Shown here: positions 28,033 through 35,614 of the stretch, one piece after another
Layout: each line of letters opens with the position of its first letter
Numbering within the stretch: the stretch's first letter is position 1
Assembly: GCF_011752975.1 (NCBI RefSeq)
Contig: NZ_VWWP01000008.1
Coordinates: forward strand, 62,001 to 126,000
Reading direction: 5' to 3'
Source of the DNA: Chryseobacterium sp. Tr-659
Lineage (GTDB): Bacteria > Bacteroidota > Bacteroidia > Flavobacteriales > Weeksellaceae
Length of the DNA: 64,000 nt
Position numbers and translations under genes: made by a program
The notes under the pieces: model-generated
What the model was told of the DNA's origin: nothing
The model's input: the letters and a program-made list of their open reading frames with translations, nothing else
The model's database searches: none

Positions 28033-28042
28033 TTTTTATCTA

Positions 28043-28131
28043 AGATTTCAGATGCCATATTTCAGACATCAGATTTTAAATTTATATGTAAAGCTAAGTG
28101 TCTAACATCTGAAATCTGATGTCTGACATCT
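28043..28131. repeat. Low-complexity spacer with two interleaved inverted repeats
   Basis: The nuoD-nuoE spacer contains AGATTTCAGATG at 28043-28054 pairing with 28106-28117 (12 bp), and TCAGACATCAGAT at 28062-28074 pairing with 28114-28126 (13 bp). The arms overlap because the same CAGAT/CTGA words recur. Non-coding. Confidence 0.7.
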
Positions 28132-28137
28132 TATTTT

Positions 28138-29361
28138 TTATGCGTCTAATTCTCCCGCAATAATATTCATACTACACATCGTTACAATGGCATCTGAAAT
28201 TACGGAACCTGTAATCATTTCAGGATATGCCTGATAGTAGATGAAACATGGTCTTCTGAAGTGAAGTCTGTAAGGACTTCTTCCTCCATCACTCACAAGA
28301 TAGAAACCTAACTCTCCGTTTCCTCCTTCTACCGCGTGATAAACTTCTCCTTTTGGTACATCAGTTTCACCCATTACGATTTTGAAGTGGTAGATCAATG
28401 CTTCCATTTTCTGATAGACATCTGCCTTTTCAGGAAGATAGAAATCAGGAACATCCGCATGGAATGGTCCTTCCGGAAGATTTTCGTATGCTTGTTTGAT
28501 AATTTTGATTGATTCCCAGATTTCCTGTTGACGAACCATGAAACGGTCGTAAGTATCTCCTGAAGTTCCTACAGGAATAATAAAGTCGAAATCCTGGTAT
28601 GAAGAATAAGGCTGTGCAACTCTCACATCGTAATCTACACCTGCTGCACGTAAGTTTGGACCTGTGAAACCGTAGCTTAATGCTCTTTCTGCAGAAATAG
28701 CTCCTGTACCGATGGTTCTGTCCATGAAAATTCTGTTTCTTTCTAATAGCGTACAGAATTCTTTGAATCTTGGCGGGAATGTTTTTAAGAAGTCTTTTAA
28801 TAACTCGTGAAACTTAGGGGTGAAATCTCTTTCAAATCCTCCGATTCTTCCCATATTGGTTGTCATTCTGGCTCCGCAGATCTGCTCATACATATCATAA
28901 ATACGTTCTCTTTCAATGAACATGTAAGTAAGACCTGTAATCGCTCCTGAGTCCATCCCGGTTACCCCGTTACAGATCAGGTGGTCACCAATTCTGGCAA
29001 GTTCCATCAGAATAACACGCATATAGTCTACACGTTTTGGAACTTCAACGCCGATCAGTTTTTCTACTGTCATGTGCCAACCTAAGTTATTGATCGGGGC
29101 AGAACAGTAATTCATACGGTCAGTAAGGGTGGTGATCTGAGAGTAGTTTCTTCTTTCGGAGATTTTCTCAAATGCTCTGTGGATATATCCAACTGTTTGC
29201 TCAGCGTGAAGAATTCTTTCCCCGTCCATCGTTAAGATATTCTGGAAAATTCCGTGAGTAGCAGGGTGGGTAGGTCCTAGATTTAGGGTGTATAATTGTC
29301 CGTCAATCTGTTCCTTACTTTCGTACTGGTTTAGTATATTAGATAATGAGTTATCTTTCAT
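28138..29361 (-). CDS. nuoD: NADH-quinone oxidoreductase subunit D
   Basis: A 407-residue 49-kDa-type subunit that forms the quinone pocket with NuoB. LNLGPTHPATHGIFQNIL with the quinone-site His is near residue 30. FEKISERRNYSQI and the C-terminal PYRLHFRRPCFIYYQ also fit. It is a stand-alone subunit, not fused to nuoC. nuoC precedes it by 75 bases. Confidence 0.98.
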   Translation of the reverse strand: MKDNSLSNILNQYESKEQIDGQLYTLNLGPTHPATHGIFQNILTMDGERILHAEQTVGYIHRAFEKISERRNYSQITTLTDRMNYCSAPINNLGWHMTVEKLIGVEVPKRVDYMRVILMELARIGDHLICNGVTGMDSGAITGLTYMFIERERIYDMYEQICGARMTTNMGRIGGFERDFTPKFHELLKDFLKTFPPRFKEFCTLLERNRIFMDRTIGTGAISAERALSYGFTGPNLRAAGVDYDVRVAQPYSSYQDFDFIIPVGTSGDTYDRFMVRQQEIWESIKIIKQAYENLPEGPFHADVPDFYLPEKADVYQKMEALIYHFKIVMGETDVPKGEVYHAVEGGNGELGFYLVSDGGRSPYRLHFRRPCFIYYQAYPEMITGSVISDAIVTMCSMNIIAGELDA

Positions 29362-29370
29362 AATTTAAAT

Positions 29371-29429
29371 GCTTTAGGCTATAGGCTTTAGGCTTTAAGC
29401 TTATTGCTTGCTGCTTACTGCTTATTGCA
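29371..29429. repeat. Low-complexity intergenic repeat (GGCTTTA / TTGCT words)
   Basis: The nuoC-nuoD spacer reads AGGCTATAGGCTTTAGGC and then TTGCTTGCTGCTTACTGC. Similar GGCTTT words occur at 25139-25170 and 27420-27460. Non-coding. Confidence 0.6.
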
Positions 29430-29436
29430 TTATTTT

Positions 29437-29931
29437 TTATCTTCCGAACATGCTATCGTTCTTGTCGGTTCTTGTGCCGTCTTCAAGTCGATATTCCTTC
29501 AACATTGGGTGGTATCCAAGATCTTCCATATTCAAAATAGGTCTAAGATCAGGGTGTCCTTTAAATTTAATCCCATAGAAATCATACGTTTCTCTTTCCA
29601 TCCAGTTAGCACCTGCAAATAGTTCTACAAGGGAATCTACTTCGATGTTTTCTCTGGACATGAAAATTTTCAGACGTAATCTGAAATTGGCCATCATATT
29701 ATGCAAATGGTATACAACACCAATTTCCTTTTCAGGGAATTCAGGATAATGAATACCACAGATATCCGTAAGGAAATTAAATTCCAGTGATGAATCTTTA
29801 AGATAGTGAATGATCTTCTTGATATCTTCTTTCTTTACTTCAACAGTCAGCATTCCGTAAGGTTCCGAGCTTGAAATAACAGATTCCGGAAATTCTCTTG
29901 TGATTGCTTCTAATACAAATTCGTTTGTCAT
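29437..29931 (-). CDS. nuoC: NADH-quinone oxidoreductase subunit C
   Basis: A 164-residue 30-kDa-type subunit. The signature runs through FLTDICGIHYP, the WMERETYDFYGIKFKGHPDL box and MLKEYRLEDG, all expected for NuoC. It has the normal length for a separate, unfused NuoC. It is 6 bases after nuoB. Confidence 0.97.
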   Translation of the reverse strand: MTNEFVLEAITREFPESVISSSEPYGMLTVEVKKEDIKKIIHYLKDSSLEFNFLTDICGIHYPEFPEKEIGVVYHLHNMMANFRLRLKIFMSRENIEVDSLVELFAGANWMERETYDFYGIKFKGHPDLRPILNMEDLGYHPMLKEYRLEDGTRTDKNDSMFGR

Positions 29932-29937
29932 TTCCGT

Positions 29938-30498
29938 TTAGTTGCTTATGTTGTAAGAATCTAATAATTTCTGATATTCAGGCATATCTCTTCTTCTGAT
30001 GCTTTCGCTTTCAGCAAGAGCTTGTACCTGCATTACTCCCTCAATAATCTGTTCAGGTCTTGGAGGACATCCGGGAACGTAAACGTCTACCGGAATAATT
30101 TTATCAATTCCCTGAAGTACTGAATATGTATCAAAAATACCACCGCTGGAAGCACAAGCTCCAACTGCTACCACCCATTTTGGCTCAGCCATCTGAGTGT
30201 ACACTTCTTTCAGGACAGGTCCCAATTTCTTTGATATAGTTCCACAAACCATCAGCATATCTGCTTGTCTTGGAGAGAAAGAGTTTCTTTCCATACCAAA
30301 TCTTGAGGCATCATACGTTGGGTTCAGGGTAGCCATAAACTCGATACCACAACAAGAGGTAGCAAATGGTAACGGCCAAAGTGAAAACTTTCTAGCCATC
30401 CCGATTACACTGCTCAGTTTTGTTGCGAAAAACCCTTCTCCTTCATAGCCTTCGGGAGCAGGTGCATCTGTTCTTATTACTGGTTTTTTATCTGACAT
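29938..30498 (-). CDS. nuoB: NADH-quinone oxidoreductase subunit B
   Basis: A 186-residue subunit carrying the terminal N2 4Fe-4S cluster. Tandem Cys are visible in LPFATSCCGIEFMA, with the remaining ligands in VVAVGACASSGG and VPGCPPRPEQIIEG. Partner of NuoD at the quinone site. It is 104 bases after nuoA. Confidence 0.98.
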   Translation of the reverse strand: MSDKKPVIRTDAPAPEGYEGEGFFATKLSSVIGMARKFSLWPLPFATSCCGIEFMATLNPTYDASRFGMERNSFSPRQADMLMVCGTISKKLGPVLKEVYTQMAEPKWVVAVGACASSGGIFDTYSVLQGIDKIIPVDVYVPGCPPRPEQIIEGVMQVQALAESESIRRRDMPEYQKLLDSYNISN

Positions 30499-30602
30499 TT
30501 TTAGTAAATATTTAAAGATTAAAATATTTAAAGATTAAAAAAAACAAGACCTTGACAATCTTTAAATTACTTAAAATAAATTCAATCTTTTAATGTTAAA
30601 AT

Positions 30603-30974
30603 TTATTTATCCCAATCTAATGCGCCGCGTTTCCAGACATAGAAAAACGCTACGAAGAAGATCGCAACGAATGTAAGTACAGCAAGGAAACCTTCCATGC
30701 CGAATTCTCTGAAATTTACCGCATATGGATAAAAGAATACGATTTCAATATCGAATAGTACGAACAATACCGCAGTCAGGAAGTACTTGATAGAAAACGG
30801 TGTTCTCGCATTTCCTTCTACAGGAACCCCACATTCCCAGCTTTGGTTTTTTACAGAATTTCCTTTTTTCTGTTGTGGACCTAAGAAATGTGCTCCAAGT
30901 AAAGAAACGGCGACAAATCCTACCGCTACACCTGCCTGGATAAGGATTGGAATATAACTTTCAGGTAAATTCAT
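30603..30974 (-). CDS. nuoA: NADH-quinone oxidoreductase subunit A
   Basis: A 123-residue membrane subunit with three helices. The quinone-loop Cys is in QSWECGVPVEGNARTPFSIK and the conserved acidic stretch in FLFDIEIVF-like VLFDIEIVFFYP. It is the first gene of the complex I operon. Confidence 0.97.
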   Translation of the reverse strand: MNLPESYIPILIQAGVAVGFVAVSLLGAHFLGPQQKKGNSVKNQSWECGVPVEGNARTPFSIKYFLTAVLFVLFDIEIVFFYPYAVNFREFGMEGFLAVLTFVAIFFVAFFYVWKRGALDWDK

Positions 30975-30997
30975 TTTTGCATTATTATCTCAATTTG

Positions 30998-31005
30998 CAA
31001 ATTTA
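30998..31005 (-). promoter_or_regulatory. -7 promoter box of the nuo operon
   Basis: The minus strand reads TAAATTTG followed by CA, the TAnnTTTG type, 23 bases upstream of the nuoA ATG. No clear TTG at 17-23 bases upstream. Confidence 0.5.
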
Positions 31006-31096
31006 GCGAATAAACAAGAAAGCATGAAATTTATGAGCTTAAAAGTCGGATGAAAATAGGGAAAACCTACAATTTAGAATCAATAAAAATAAGAGC

Positions 31097-31273
31097 TTAT
31101 TTCTTCATTTTTTTCAAGAGAGAATATGCCATAAATGAAATGTATCCAAAAAGAATACTGGCAAAAACAATATTGATCACAGTATTCGTTCGGTCATCCG
31201 GTGACTGAAAAAAGAAGTTGTAAGCTATAAATCCGGCAATTAAAATGGCAAATATGATAAGCTGTGGTTTCAT
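31097..31273 (-). CDS. Small membrane protein, 58 residues
   Basis: A short reading frame from the ATG at 31271-31273 to TAA at 31097-31099. It encodes two hydrophobic helices (about residues 4-21 and 33-50) separated by FFQSPDDRTNTV, with a basic end (LLKKMKK). The helix-loop-helix layout, basic C-terminus and position in an otherwise empty 435-base gap between nuoA and the GNAT gene support a real gene. No function is recognised. The rest of the gap (31006-31096, 31274-31409) shows nothing beyond promoter-type AT-rich sequence. Confidence 0.65.
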   Translation of the reverse strand: MKPQLIIFAILIAGFIAYNFFFQSPDDRTNTVINIVFASILFGYISFMAYSLLKKMKK

Positions 31274-31409
31274 AGACTAAAGATAGAGATTTTTGAGATT
31301 TGAATGATGGTAAATAGTGATTAGTAAATCTGTTTCTTTTGTTAATTTTTGGTGTTATTATTGACCATTGATTTTACAAAGTAAAAATTAACTATTGATA
31401 TTTATTTCA

Positions 31410-32546
31410 TTAAGATAGTTCGTTAATCTGCATAGAATAAGTTCTTCTTCTTTTATGATTTACAGGGTTATAATCCTGCCACAGAAGTTGAATGCTTTTG
31501 TTTTCTTCCAGCTCCGGGTTCGTTTCAAGGTATTTAACACCTTTCTTTCTGAATATATCCCAGATTTCTTTGAAAATAATGGAAGTAACTCCTCTTCTCT
31601 GATAATCGGGGTGGATTCCTATCAGATAAAAATTAGCTCTGTCATTTTTCTTTCCTGCCTTTAAAAAATGCCACCAGCCGAATGGAAGAAGCTTTCCTCC
31701 GGATTTTTGCAAAGCTTTGGAATATGAAGGCATTGTAATGGCAAATGAGATCAGGTTATTGTGCTCATCAACAATACAAACAATAAAGTCTTTATCAATA
31801 AGTTTGAAATATTTTTCTTTGTATGTTTTGCGTTGTTCGTCTGAGATAGGTGTATAAGTGGAAAGATGTTTGTAAGTTTCATCAAGAAGATCAAACATAG
31901 CGTCAACATATTGTAAAATCTCTTCTTTTGTTTTGAATCTTAAAACTTTGAGCTTATACTTTTCAGAAATAAGCTGATTGAATTTATGAATCTTATCCGG
32001 CAATGATTCCGGGAACATGATTTCAAATTCTACCCATTCTTTTTCCTTTGCCAGTCCTAATTTTTCAAGATGTTTCGGATAGTATTCGTTGTTGTAAATA
32101 CCGATCATGGTGGCCAGCTGGTCAAACCCCTTTACAAGCATTCCTGCTTTGTCTAGGTTGGTGAATCCCATTGGGCCTTCAATTTTGTCAATATTTTTTT
32201 CTTTGGCATAATCAATGGCTTTTTGAATTAATGCCTGAGAAACCTCTTCATCATCAATAAAATCAATCCATCCGAAGCGAACCTTTTTAATGCCCAGCTC
32301 TTTTTCTTCTTTGTGATTAATTAAAACGGCAATTCGTCCTACAATCTTTTCGTTTTTATAGGCTAAATACTGTCTCGCTTCCGAATACTGAAGTGCGGGA
32401 TTTTCATCAGCATTCCAAATGTTGATTTCGTCATTAATAAAGGATGGAACGTAGTATGGATTATTTTTATACAGATCCATGGGAAACCTTACGAATTGCT
32501 TGAGCTGGCCGGCTGTTTTAACTTCAATTATTGAAACTGTAGACAT
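31410..32546 (-). CDS. GNAT family acetyltransferase-like protein
   Basis: A 378-residue cytoplasmic protein. The C-terminal third holds an acetyltransferase fold segment: FYLIGIHPDYQRRGVTSIIF is the acetyl-CoA-binding QxxGxG/A-type motif. The N-terminal half belongs to the same long GNAT-like family of Bacteroidetes (FVRFPMDLYKNNPYYVPSF, GPMGFTNLDKAGMLVKGFD). The ATG at 32546 (MSTVSIIEVK) is chosen over one 31 codons upstream, because a -7 box lies at 32570-32577, between the two. Substrate unknown. Confidence 0.8.
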   Translation of the reverse strand: MSTVSIIEVKTAGQLKQFVRFPMDLYKNNPYYVPSFINDEINIWNADENPALQYSEARQYLAYKNEKIVGRIAVLINHKEEKELGIKKVRFGWIDFIDDEEVSQALIQKAIDYAKEKNIDKIEGPMGFTNLDKAGMLVKGFDQLATMIGIYNNEYYPKHLEKLGLAKEKEWVEFEIMFPESLPDKIHKFNQLISEKYKLKVLRFKTKEEILQYVDAMFDLLDETYKHLSTYTPISDEQRKTYKEKYFKLIDKDFIVCIVDEHNNLISFAITMPSYSKALQKSGGKLLPFGWWHFLKAGKKNDRANFYLIGIHPDYQRRGVTSIIFKEIWDIFRKKGVKYLETNPELEENKSIQLLWQDYNPVNHKRRRTYSMQINELS

Positions 32547-32569
32547 GTTTTTTAAAGGTAATTTGAGGA

Positions 32570-32577
32570 CAAATATA
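32570..32577 (-). promoter_or_regulatory. -7 promoter box of the GNAT gene
   Basis: Minus strand TATATTTG, matching TAnnTTTG, 23 bases upstream of the ATG at 32546. It supports that start over the longer reading frame. Confidence 0.5.
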
Positions 32578-32651
32578 AATAATAAAATCTTATACTTTGG
32601 CACAGTTTTTATATCATTATGGGTAAAAATTAAACACAAAATCTATATAAA

Positions 32652-33362
32652 ATGATGGGTTATTATATCATTATTGGTATTTCGATGCTGGTGAGCTGGT
32701 GGGTTTCCTCCAGATTGAAATCTAAATTTGAATATTATTCCAATGTACATCTTAGAAATGGCCTTTCGGGGAAAGAAGTAGCGGAAAAAATGTTGAAAGA
32801 TAACGGGATTAATGATGTTCAGGTAATATCTGTTCCCGGGCAGCTGACGGACCACTATAATCCGGTAGATAAAACAGTAAACCTTTCTGAAGGGGTTTAT
32901 ATGCAGAGAAATGCAGCAGCTGCAGCAGTAGCGGCTCATGAATGCGGACACGCTGTACAACACGCGGTAGGATATTCAATGCTGAATTTACGTTCAAAAC
33001 TGGTTCCTATTGTTAATATAAGTTCCAATCTGATGCAGTTTGTTCTTATTGCAGGTATTGCAGTAATGGCAGCTTCAAGAACGATTGAGAATCCTAATGG
33101 TAATACGACAGTTCTGGCAATAGGTGTGGCCATGTTTGCGGTAACAACACTTTTTGCTTTTGTTACATTACCTGTAGAATATGACGCCAGCAACAGAGCA
33201 ATGAAATGGCTTAAAGATACAGGAACGGTAACTGCGGAAGAATTTGTAGGTGTACAAGACAGTTTGAAATGGGCGGCAAGAACCTATGTTGTTGCAGCTT
33301 TAGGTTCACTGGCACAGCTTCTCTACTGGGGATCTTTACTTCTCGGCGGAAGAAGGGATTAA
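32652..33362 (+). CDS. YugP-type zinc metallopeptidase (membrane)
   Basis: A 236-residue inner-membrane protein of the Zn_peptidase_2 (YugP) family. The zinc site HECGHAVQH lies near residues 96-104. N-terminal (about 3-20) and central hydrophobic segments (about 130-175), and a final one near 212-230, anchor it. The conserved VPGQLTDHYNPVDKTVNLSE precedes the active site as in the family. The start may be the first or second Met. Its last 4 bases overlap the end of the convergent yigZ-type gene. Confidence 0.9.
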   Translation: MMGYYIIIGISMLVSWWVSSRLKSKFEYYSNVHLRNGLSGKEVAEKMLKDNGINDVQVISVPGQLTDHYNPVDKTVNLSEGVYMQRNAAAAAVAAHECGHAVQHAVGYSMLNLRSKLVPIVNISSNLMQFVLIAGIAVMAASRTIENPNGNTTVLAIGVAMFAVTTLFAFVTLPVEYDASNRAMKWLKDTGTVTAEEFVGVQDSLKWAARTYVVAALGSLAQLLYWGSLLLGGRRD

Positions 33363-33964
33363 TCATTAAATTCAAATGAAACATATTGCATCTCGGATAA
33401 TTTTTCCGAGATGCTTTCTTTTTGTGCCAGTTTCAAAGAGGCGGTAAGAATACAGTTCTCATTGGCATCAAAATTCACAACTTTGGCATCGAATTTAGAA
33501 AGCAAAGTAAATATGGTATTCTGCTGATTGAAATTAAACTGAATCTCAACTTCCGTTTCCAGTTCTCTGGTAATGATATTCGATTCTTCTAAAGTGATTT
33601 TAGCAGATTCTTTATATGTTTTTACCAGCCCTGAGACACCAAGTTTAGTTCCTCCGTAGTAACGTACCACAATAACGAGAACGTTGGTGATTTCATTCGC
33701 TAATAATTGATTATAAATGGGTAAGCCTGCACTTCCTGAAGGCTCTCCATCATCATTGGCACGATAATTTTCTCCATTTAATCCCATTCTGAAAGCATAG
33801 CAATGGTGGGTGGCTTTTGGGTGTTCCTCCCGGATTTTTTCCAATGCAGCCTTTAATTCTTTTTCATTGTTTACAGGAAATGCAAATCCGATGAATTTGC
33901 TTCCTTTTTCTTTTAAAAGAATGTTTTCTATAGGTTTTTCTATGGTCTTGTATTCAAACGTCAT
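33359..33964 (-). CDS. YigZ/IMPACT family protein
   Basis: A 201-residue cytoplasmic protein. The N-terminal UPF0029/Impact domain shows KGSKFIGFAFPV, HCYAFRMG, NDDGEPSGSAGLPI and VVRYYGGTKLGVSGLVKTYK, all diagnostic. The C-terminal DUF1949-like half follows. The family is implicated in translation control and has no established enzymatic role. It ends 4 bases inside the convergent metallopeptidase gene. Confidence 0.93.
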   Translation of the reverse strand: MTFEYKTIEKPIENILLKEKGSKFIGFAFPVNNEKELKAALEKIREEHPKATHHCYAFRMGLNGENYRANDDGEPSGSAGLPIYNQLLANEITNVLVIVVRYYGGTKLGVSGLVKTYKESAKITLEESNIITRELETEVEIQFNFNQQNTIFTLLSKFDAKVVNFDANENCILTASLKLAQKESISEKLSEMQYVSFEFND

Positions 33965-34082
33965 GGGAATTCCTGCTTTGTCTATGCAAAAATATTAAAT
34001 GCTTTAGTATTCTGCATCATGATCATAAAATAAGCCGCCAAAATTTGACGACTTTATATGTTTTATACCTTATGTAAGGTTC

Positions 34083-34265
34083 TTAAATACCGTCTCCGCA
34101 AAGGTCCATCGGGATCAGACACATGTAGCTTGTCGGTCCACAGAAATCAGTCGGGCAGAAGTCTCTGCATCTGGTAGGTTGTCCATTGGGTAATGTACAT
34201 GTAACAAAACCGCCGCCTTGAATAGTTCTAAGCTCAGGTCTTGATATTTTTTTCAAATTTTTCAT
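34083..34265 (-). CDS. Six-cysteine double-glycine leader peptide A (bacteriocin-like)
   Basis: A 60-residue peptide. MKNLKKISRPELRTIQGG is a double-glycine leader of the type seen in Chryseobacterium bacteriocin-like proteins. The remaining 42 residues contain six Cys (CTLPNGQPTRCRDFCPTDFC and two more) and would be the exported core after cleavage behind GG. No peptidase-transporter or maturation enzyme is nearby. It is a paralogue of the peptide 32 bases upstream. An antimicrobial or signalling role is inference. Confidence 0.75.
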   Translation of the reverse strand: MKNLKKISRPELRTIQGGGFVTCTLPNGQPTRCRDFCPTDFCGPTSYMCLIPMDLCGDGI

Positions 34266-34297
34266 GATAATATTTTTTATGGGTTAATTTAATAATA

Positions 34298-34462
34298 TTA
34301 GCATGGAAATGTTCCGTCTGCCCATGGTGGTGGGCAACTCATACTTGAAGGGGTTGCACAGCAATGCTGTAATGATGGTGGATAAAAAGAGCAGCATTCG
34401 GGAGCAATTCCACCTTTTACTTTTTTTAAACTCTGTCTAGAAACTTTCTTTAAATTTTTCAT
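34298..34462 (-). CDS. Six-cysteine double-glycine leader peptide B
   Basis: A 54-residue peptide from the ATG at 34460-34462 to TAA at 34298-34300. The leader MKNLKKVSRQSLKKVKGG parallels that of peptide A; the core (IAPECCSFYPPSLQHCC and two later Cys) again has six Cys but otherwise differs. The upstream sequence AAAATATTATNATG is shared with peptide A, so the duplication included the untranslated leader. Likely in one transcript with peptide A. Confidence 0.7.
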   Translation of the reverse strand: MKNLKKVSRQSLKKVKGGIAPECCSFYPPSLQHCCATPSSMSCPPPWADGTFPC

Positions 34463-34524
34463 AATAATATTTTTGATATGACTAATGTAAAGAAATTATT
34501 TCATATTAGGGTGATTAAAATGGG

Positions 34525-35550
34525 TTATTTTAACTTGAAAAAAGAAATAATGTTATCTCTATATCGTTGATTTTTAGTTGTTTTTTGATTGAATTCCGGA
34601 GCTTTTGTTCCGTTTTTCAGTTGCAGGTTTTCATTTTTGATGACAATGGCTTCATCCCAAAGATTGGCATCTATAAACTGTTGGAGTGTAAAACTTCCTC
34701 CTTCAATAATTACAGATTGTATCTGTTCTTTGTATAGCGCTGTCATTAATTCCGTCAGGAAATTCTCCTTGCTGACCTTTATGAATTGAATATTCTCCTC
34801 AGAACCTTCTTTAAGGGTATTTAATACCAATGTTCGGGCTTCGTTATTATAGATCTTAAAATGCTGTGGAACTTTTAAGTCAAAATCAATCAGAATTCTG
34901 ACAGGATTTATTCCTTCTGTGTTTCTTACAGTAAGGCTTGGGTTATCATGTAAAGCAGTCTGGGTTCCCACTAAGATGGCGTGCTCATCTGCTCTTAACT
35001 GATGTACAAACTGATTAACTAAAGAATTTGAAACAGCGGTGGGTTTAAAATCTTTATCTAAAAAACCATCTCCCGATTCTGCCCATTTTAAAATGATATA
35101 AGGTCTTTTCTTTTCGTGGTATGTGAAAAATCTTTTATTGAGCTCTATGCATTCATTTTCAAGGATTCCTGAAACAGCTTCAATTCCTGCATCCTGAATA
35201 ATTTTTTTTCCTTTGCCATTGACTTTATCATGGGAGTCCATTGCACCAATCACTACTTTTTTAAACCCCAGTTCTTTAATTTTTAAAGCGCAGGGAGGTG
35301 TTTTCCCATAATGGGCACAAGGTTCCAGAGAAACATAGATGGTTGATTCCGGAATGAGGCTCTTATTTTCAACAGAATTAATAGCATTGATCTCAGCGTG
35401 AGGTTCTCCCGCTTTATGATGATAACCTTCGCCAATGATCTCTCCGTTGTGTACAATTACACTTCCTACAAGAGGGTTGGGATAAGTTCTGCCTAAAGCT
35501 TTTCCTGCCAGTTCAATGCATCTTTTGATATATAATTCGTCGTTATTCAT
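34525..35550 (-). CDS. ribD: Bifunctional riboflavin biosynthesis deaminase/reductase
   Basis: A 341-residue enzyme for two successive steps of riboflavin synthesis. The N-terminal deaminase domain (about 1-140) shows GKALGRTYPNPLVGSVIVHN, the zinc motif HAEINAI and LEPCAHYGKTPPC. The C-terminal reductase (about 150-341) shows YIILKWAESGDGF, VGTQTALHDNPSLTVR and IIEGGSFTLQQFI. Length is in the family range. No FMN riboswitch is seen upstream. Confidence 0.95.
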   Translation of the reverse strand: MNNDELYIKRCIELAGKALGRTYPNPLVGSVIVHNGEIIGEGYHHKAGEPHAEINAINSVENKSLIPESTIYVSLEPCAHYGKTPPCALKIKELGFKKVVIGAMDSHDKVNGKGKKIIQDAGIEAVSGILENECIELNKRFFTYHEKKRPYIILKWAESGDGFLDKDFKPTAVSNSLVNQFVHQLRADEHAILVGTQTALHDNPSLTVRNTEGINPVRILIDFDLKVPQHFKIYNNEARTLVLNTLKEGSEENIQFIKVSKENFLTELMTALYKEQIQSVIIEGGSFTLQQFIDANLWDEAIVIKNENLQLKNGTKAPEFNQKTTKNQRYRDNIISFFKLK

Positions 35551-35565
35551 ATCCTGTAAAAAGAA

Positions 35566-35596
35566 AAAGCGAAGACAAATTACTTTGCTCCGCCTT
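35566..35596 (-). terminator. Probable terminator after the DUF349 gene
   Basis: On the minus strand AAGGCGGAG pairs with CTTCGCTTT (nine positions, two G-U pairs, loop of 13), followed by TTCTTTTT. Weaker than the others in the window. Confidence 0.4.
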
Positions 35597-35614
35597 TATT
35601 TATTTTGTTATGTA

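Noticed and set aside
28043-28131. Interleaved inverted repeats in the nuoD-nuoE spacer as a designed pseudoknot
   Set aside because: The arms share the same recurring CAGAT/CTGA words found in other spacers, so the pairing is explained by low complexity.
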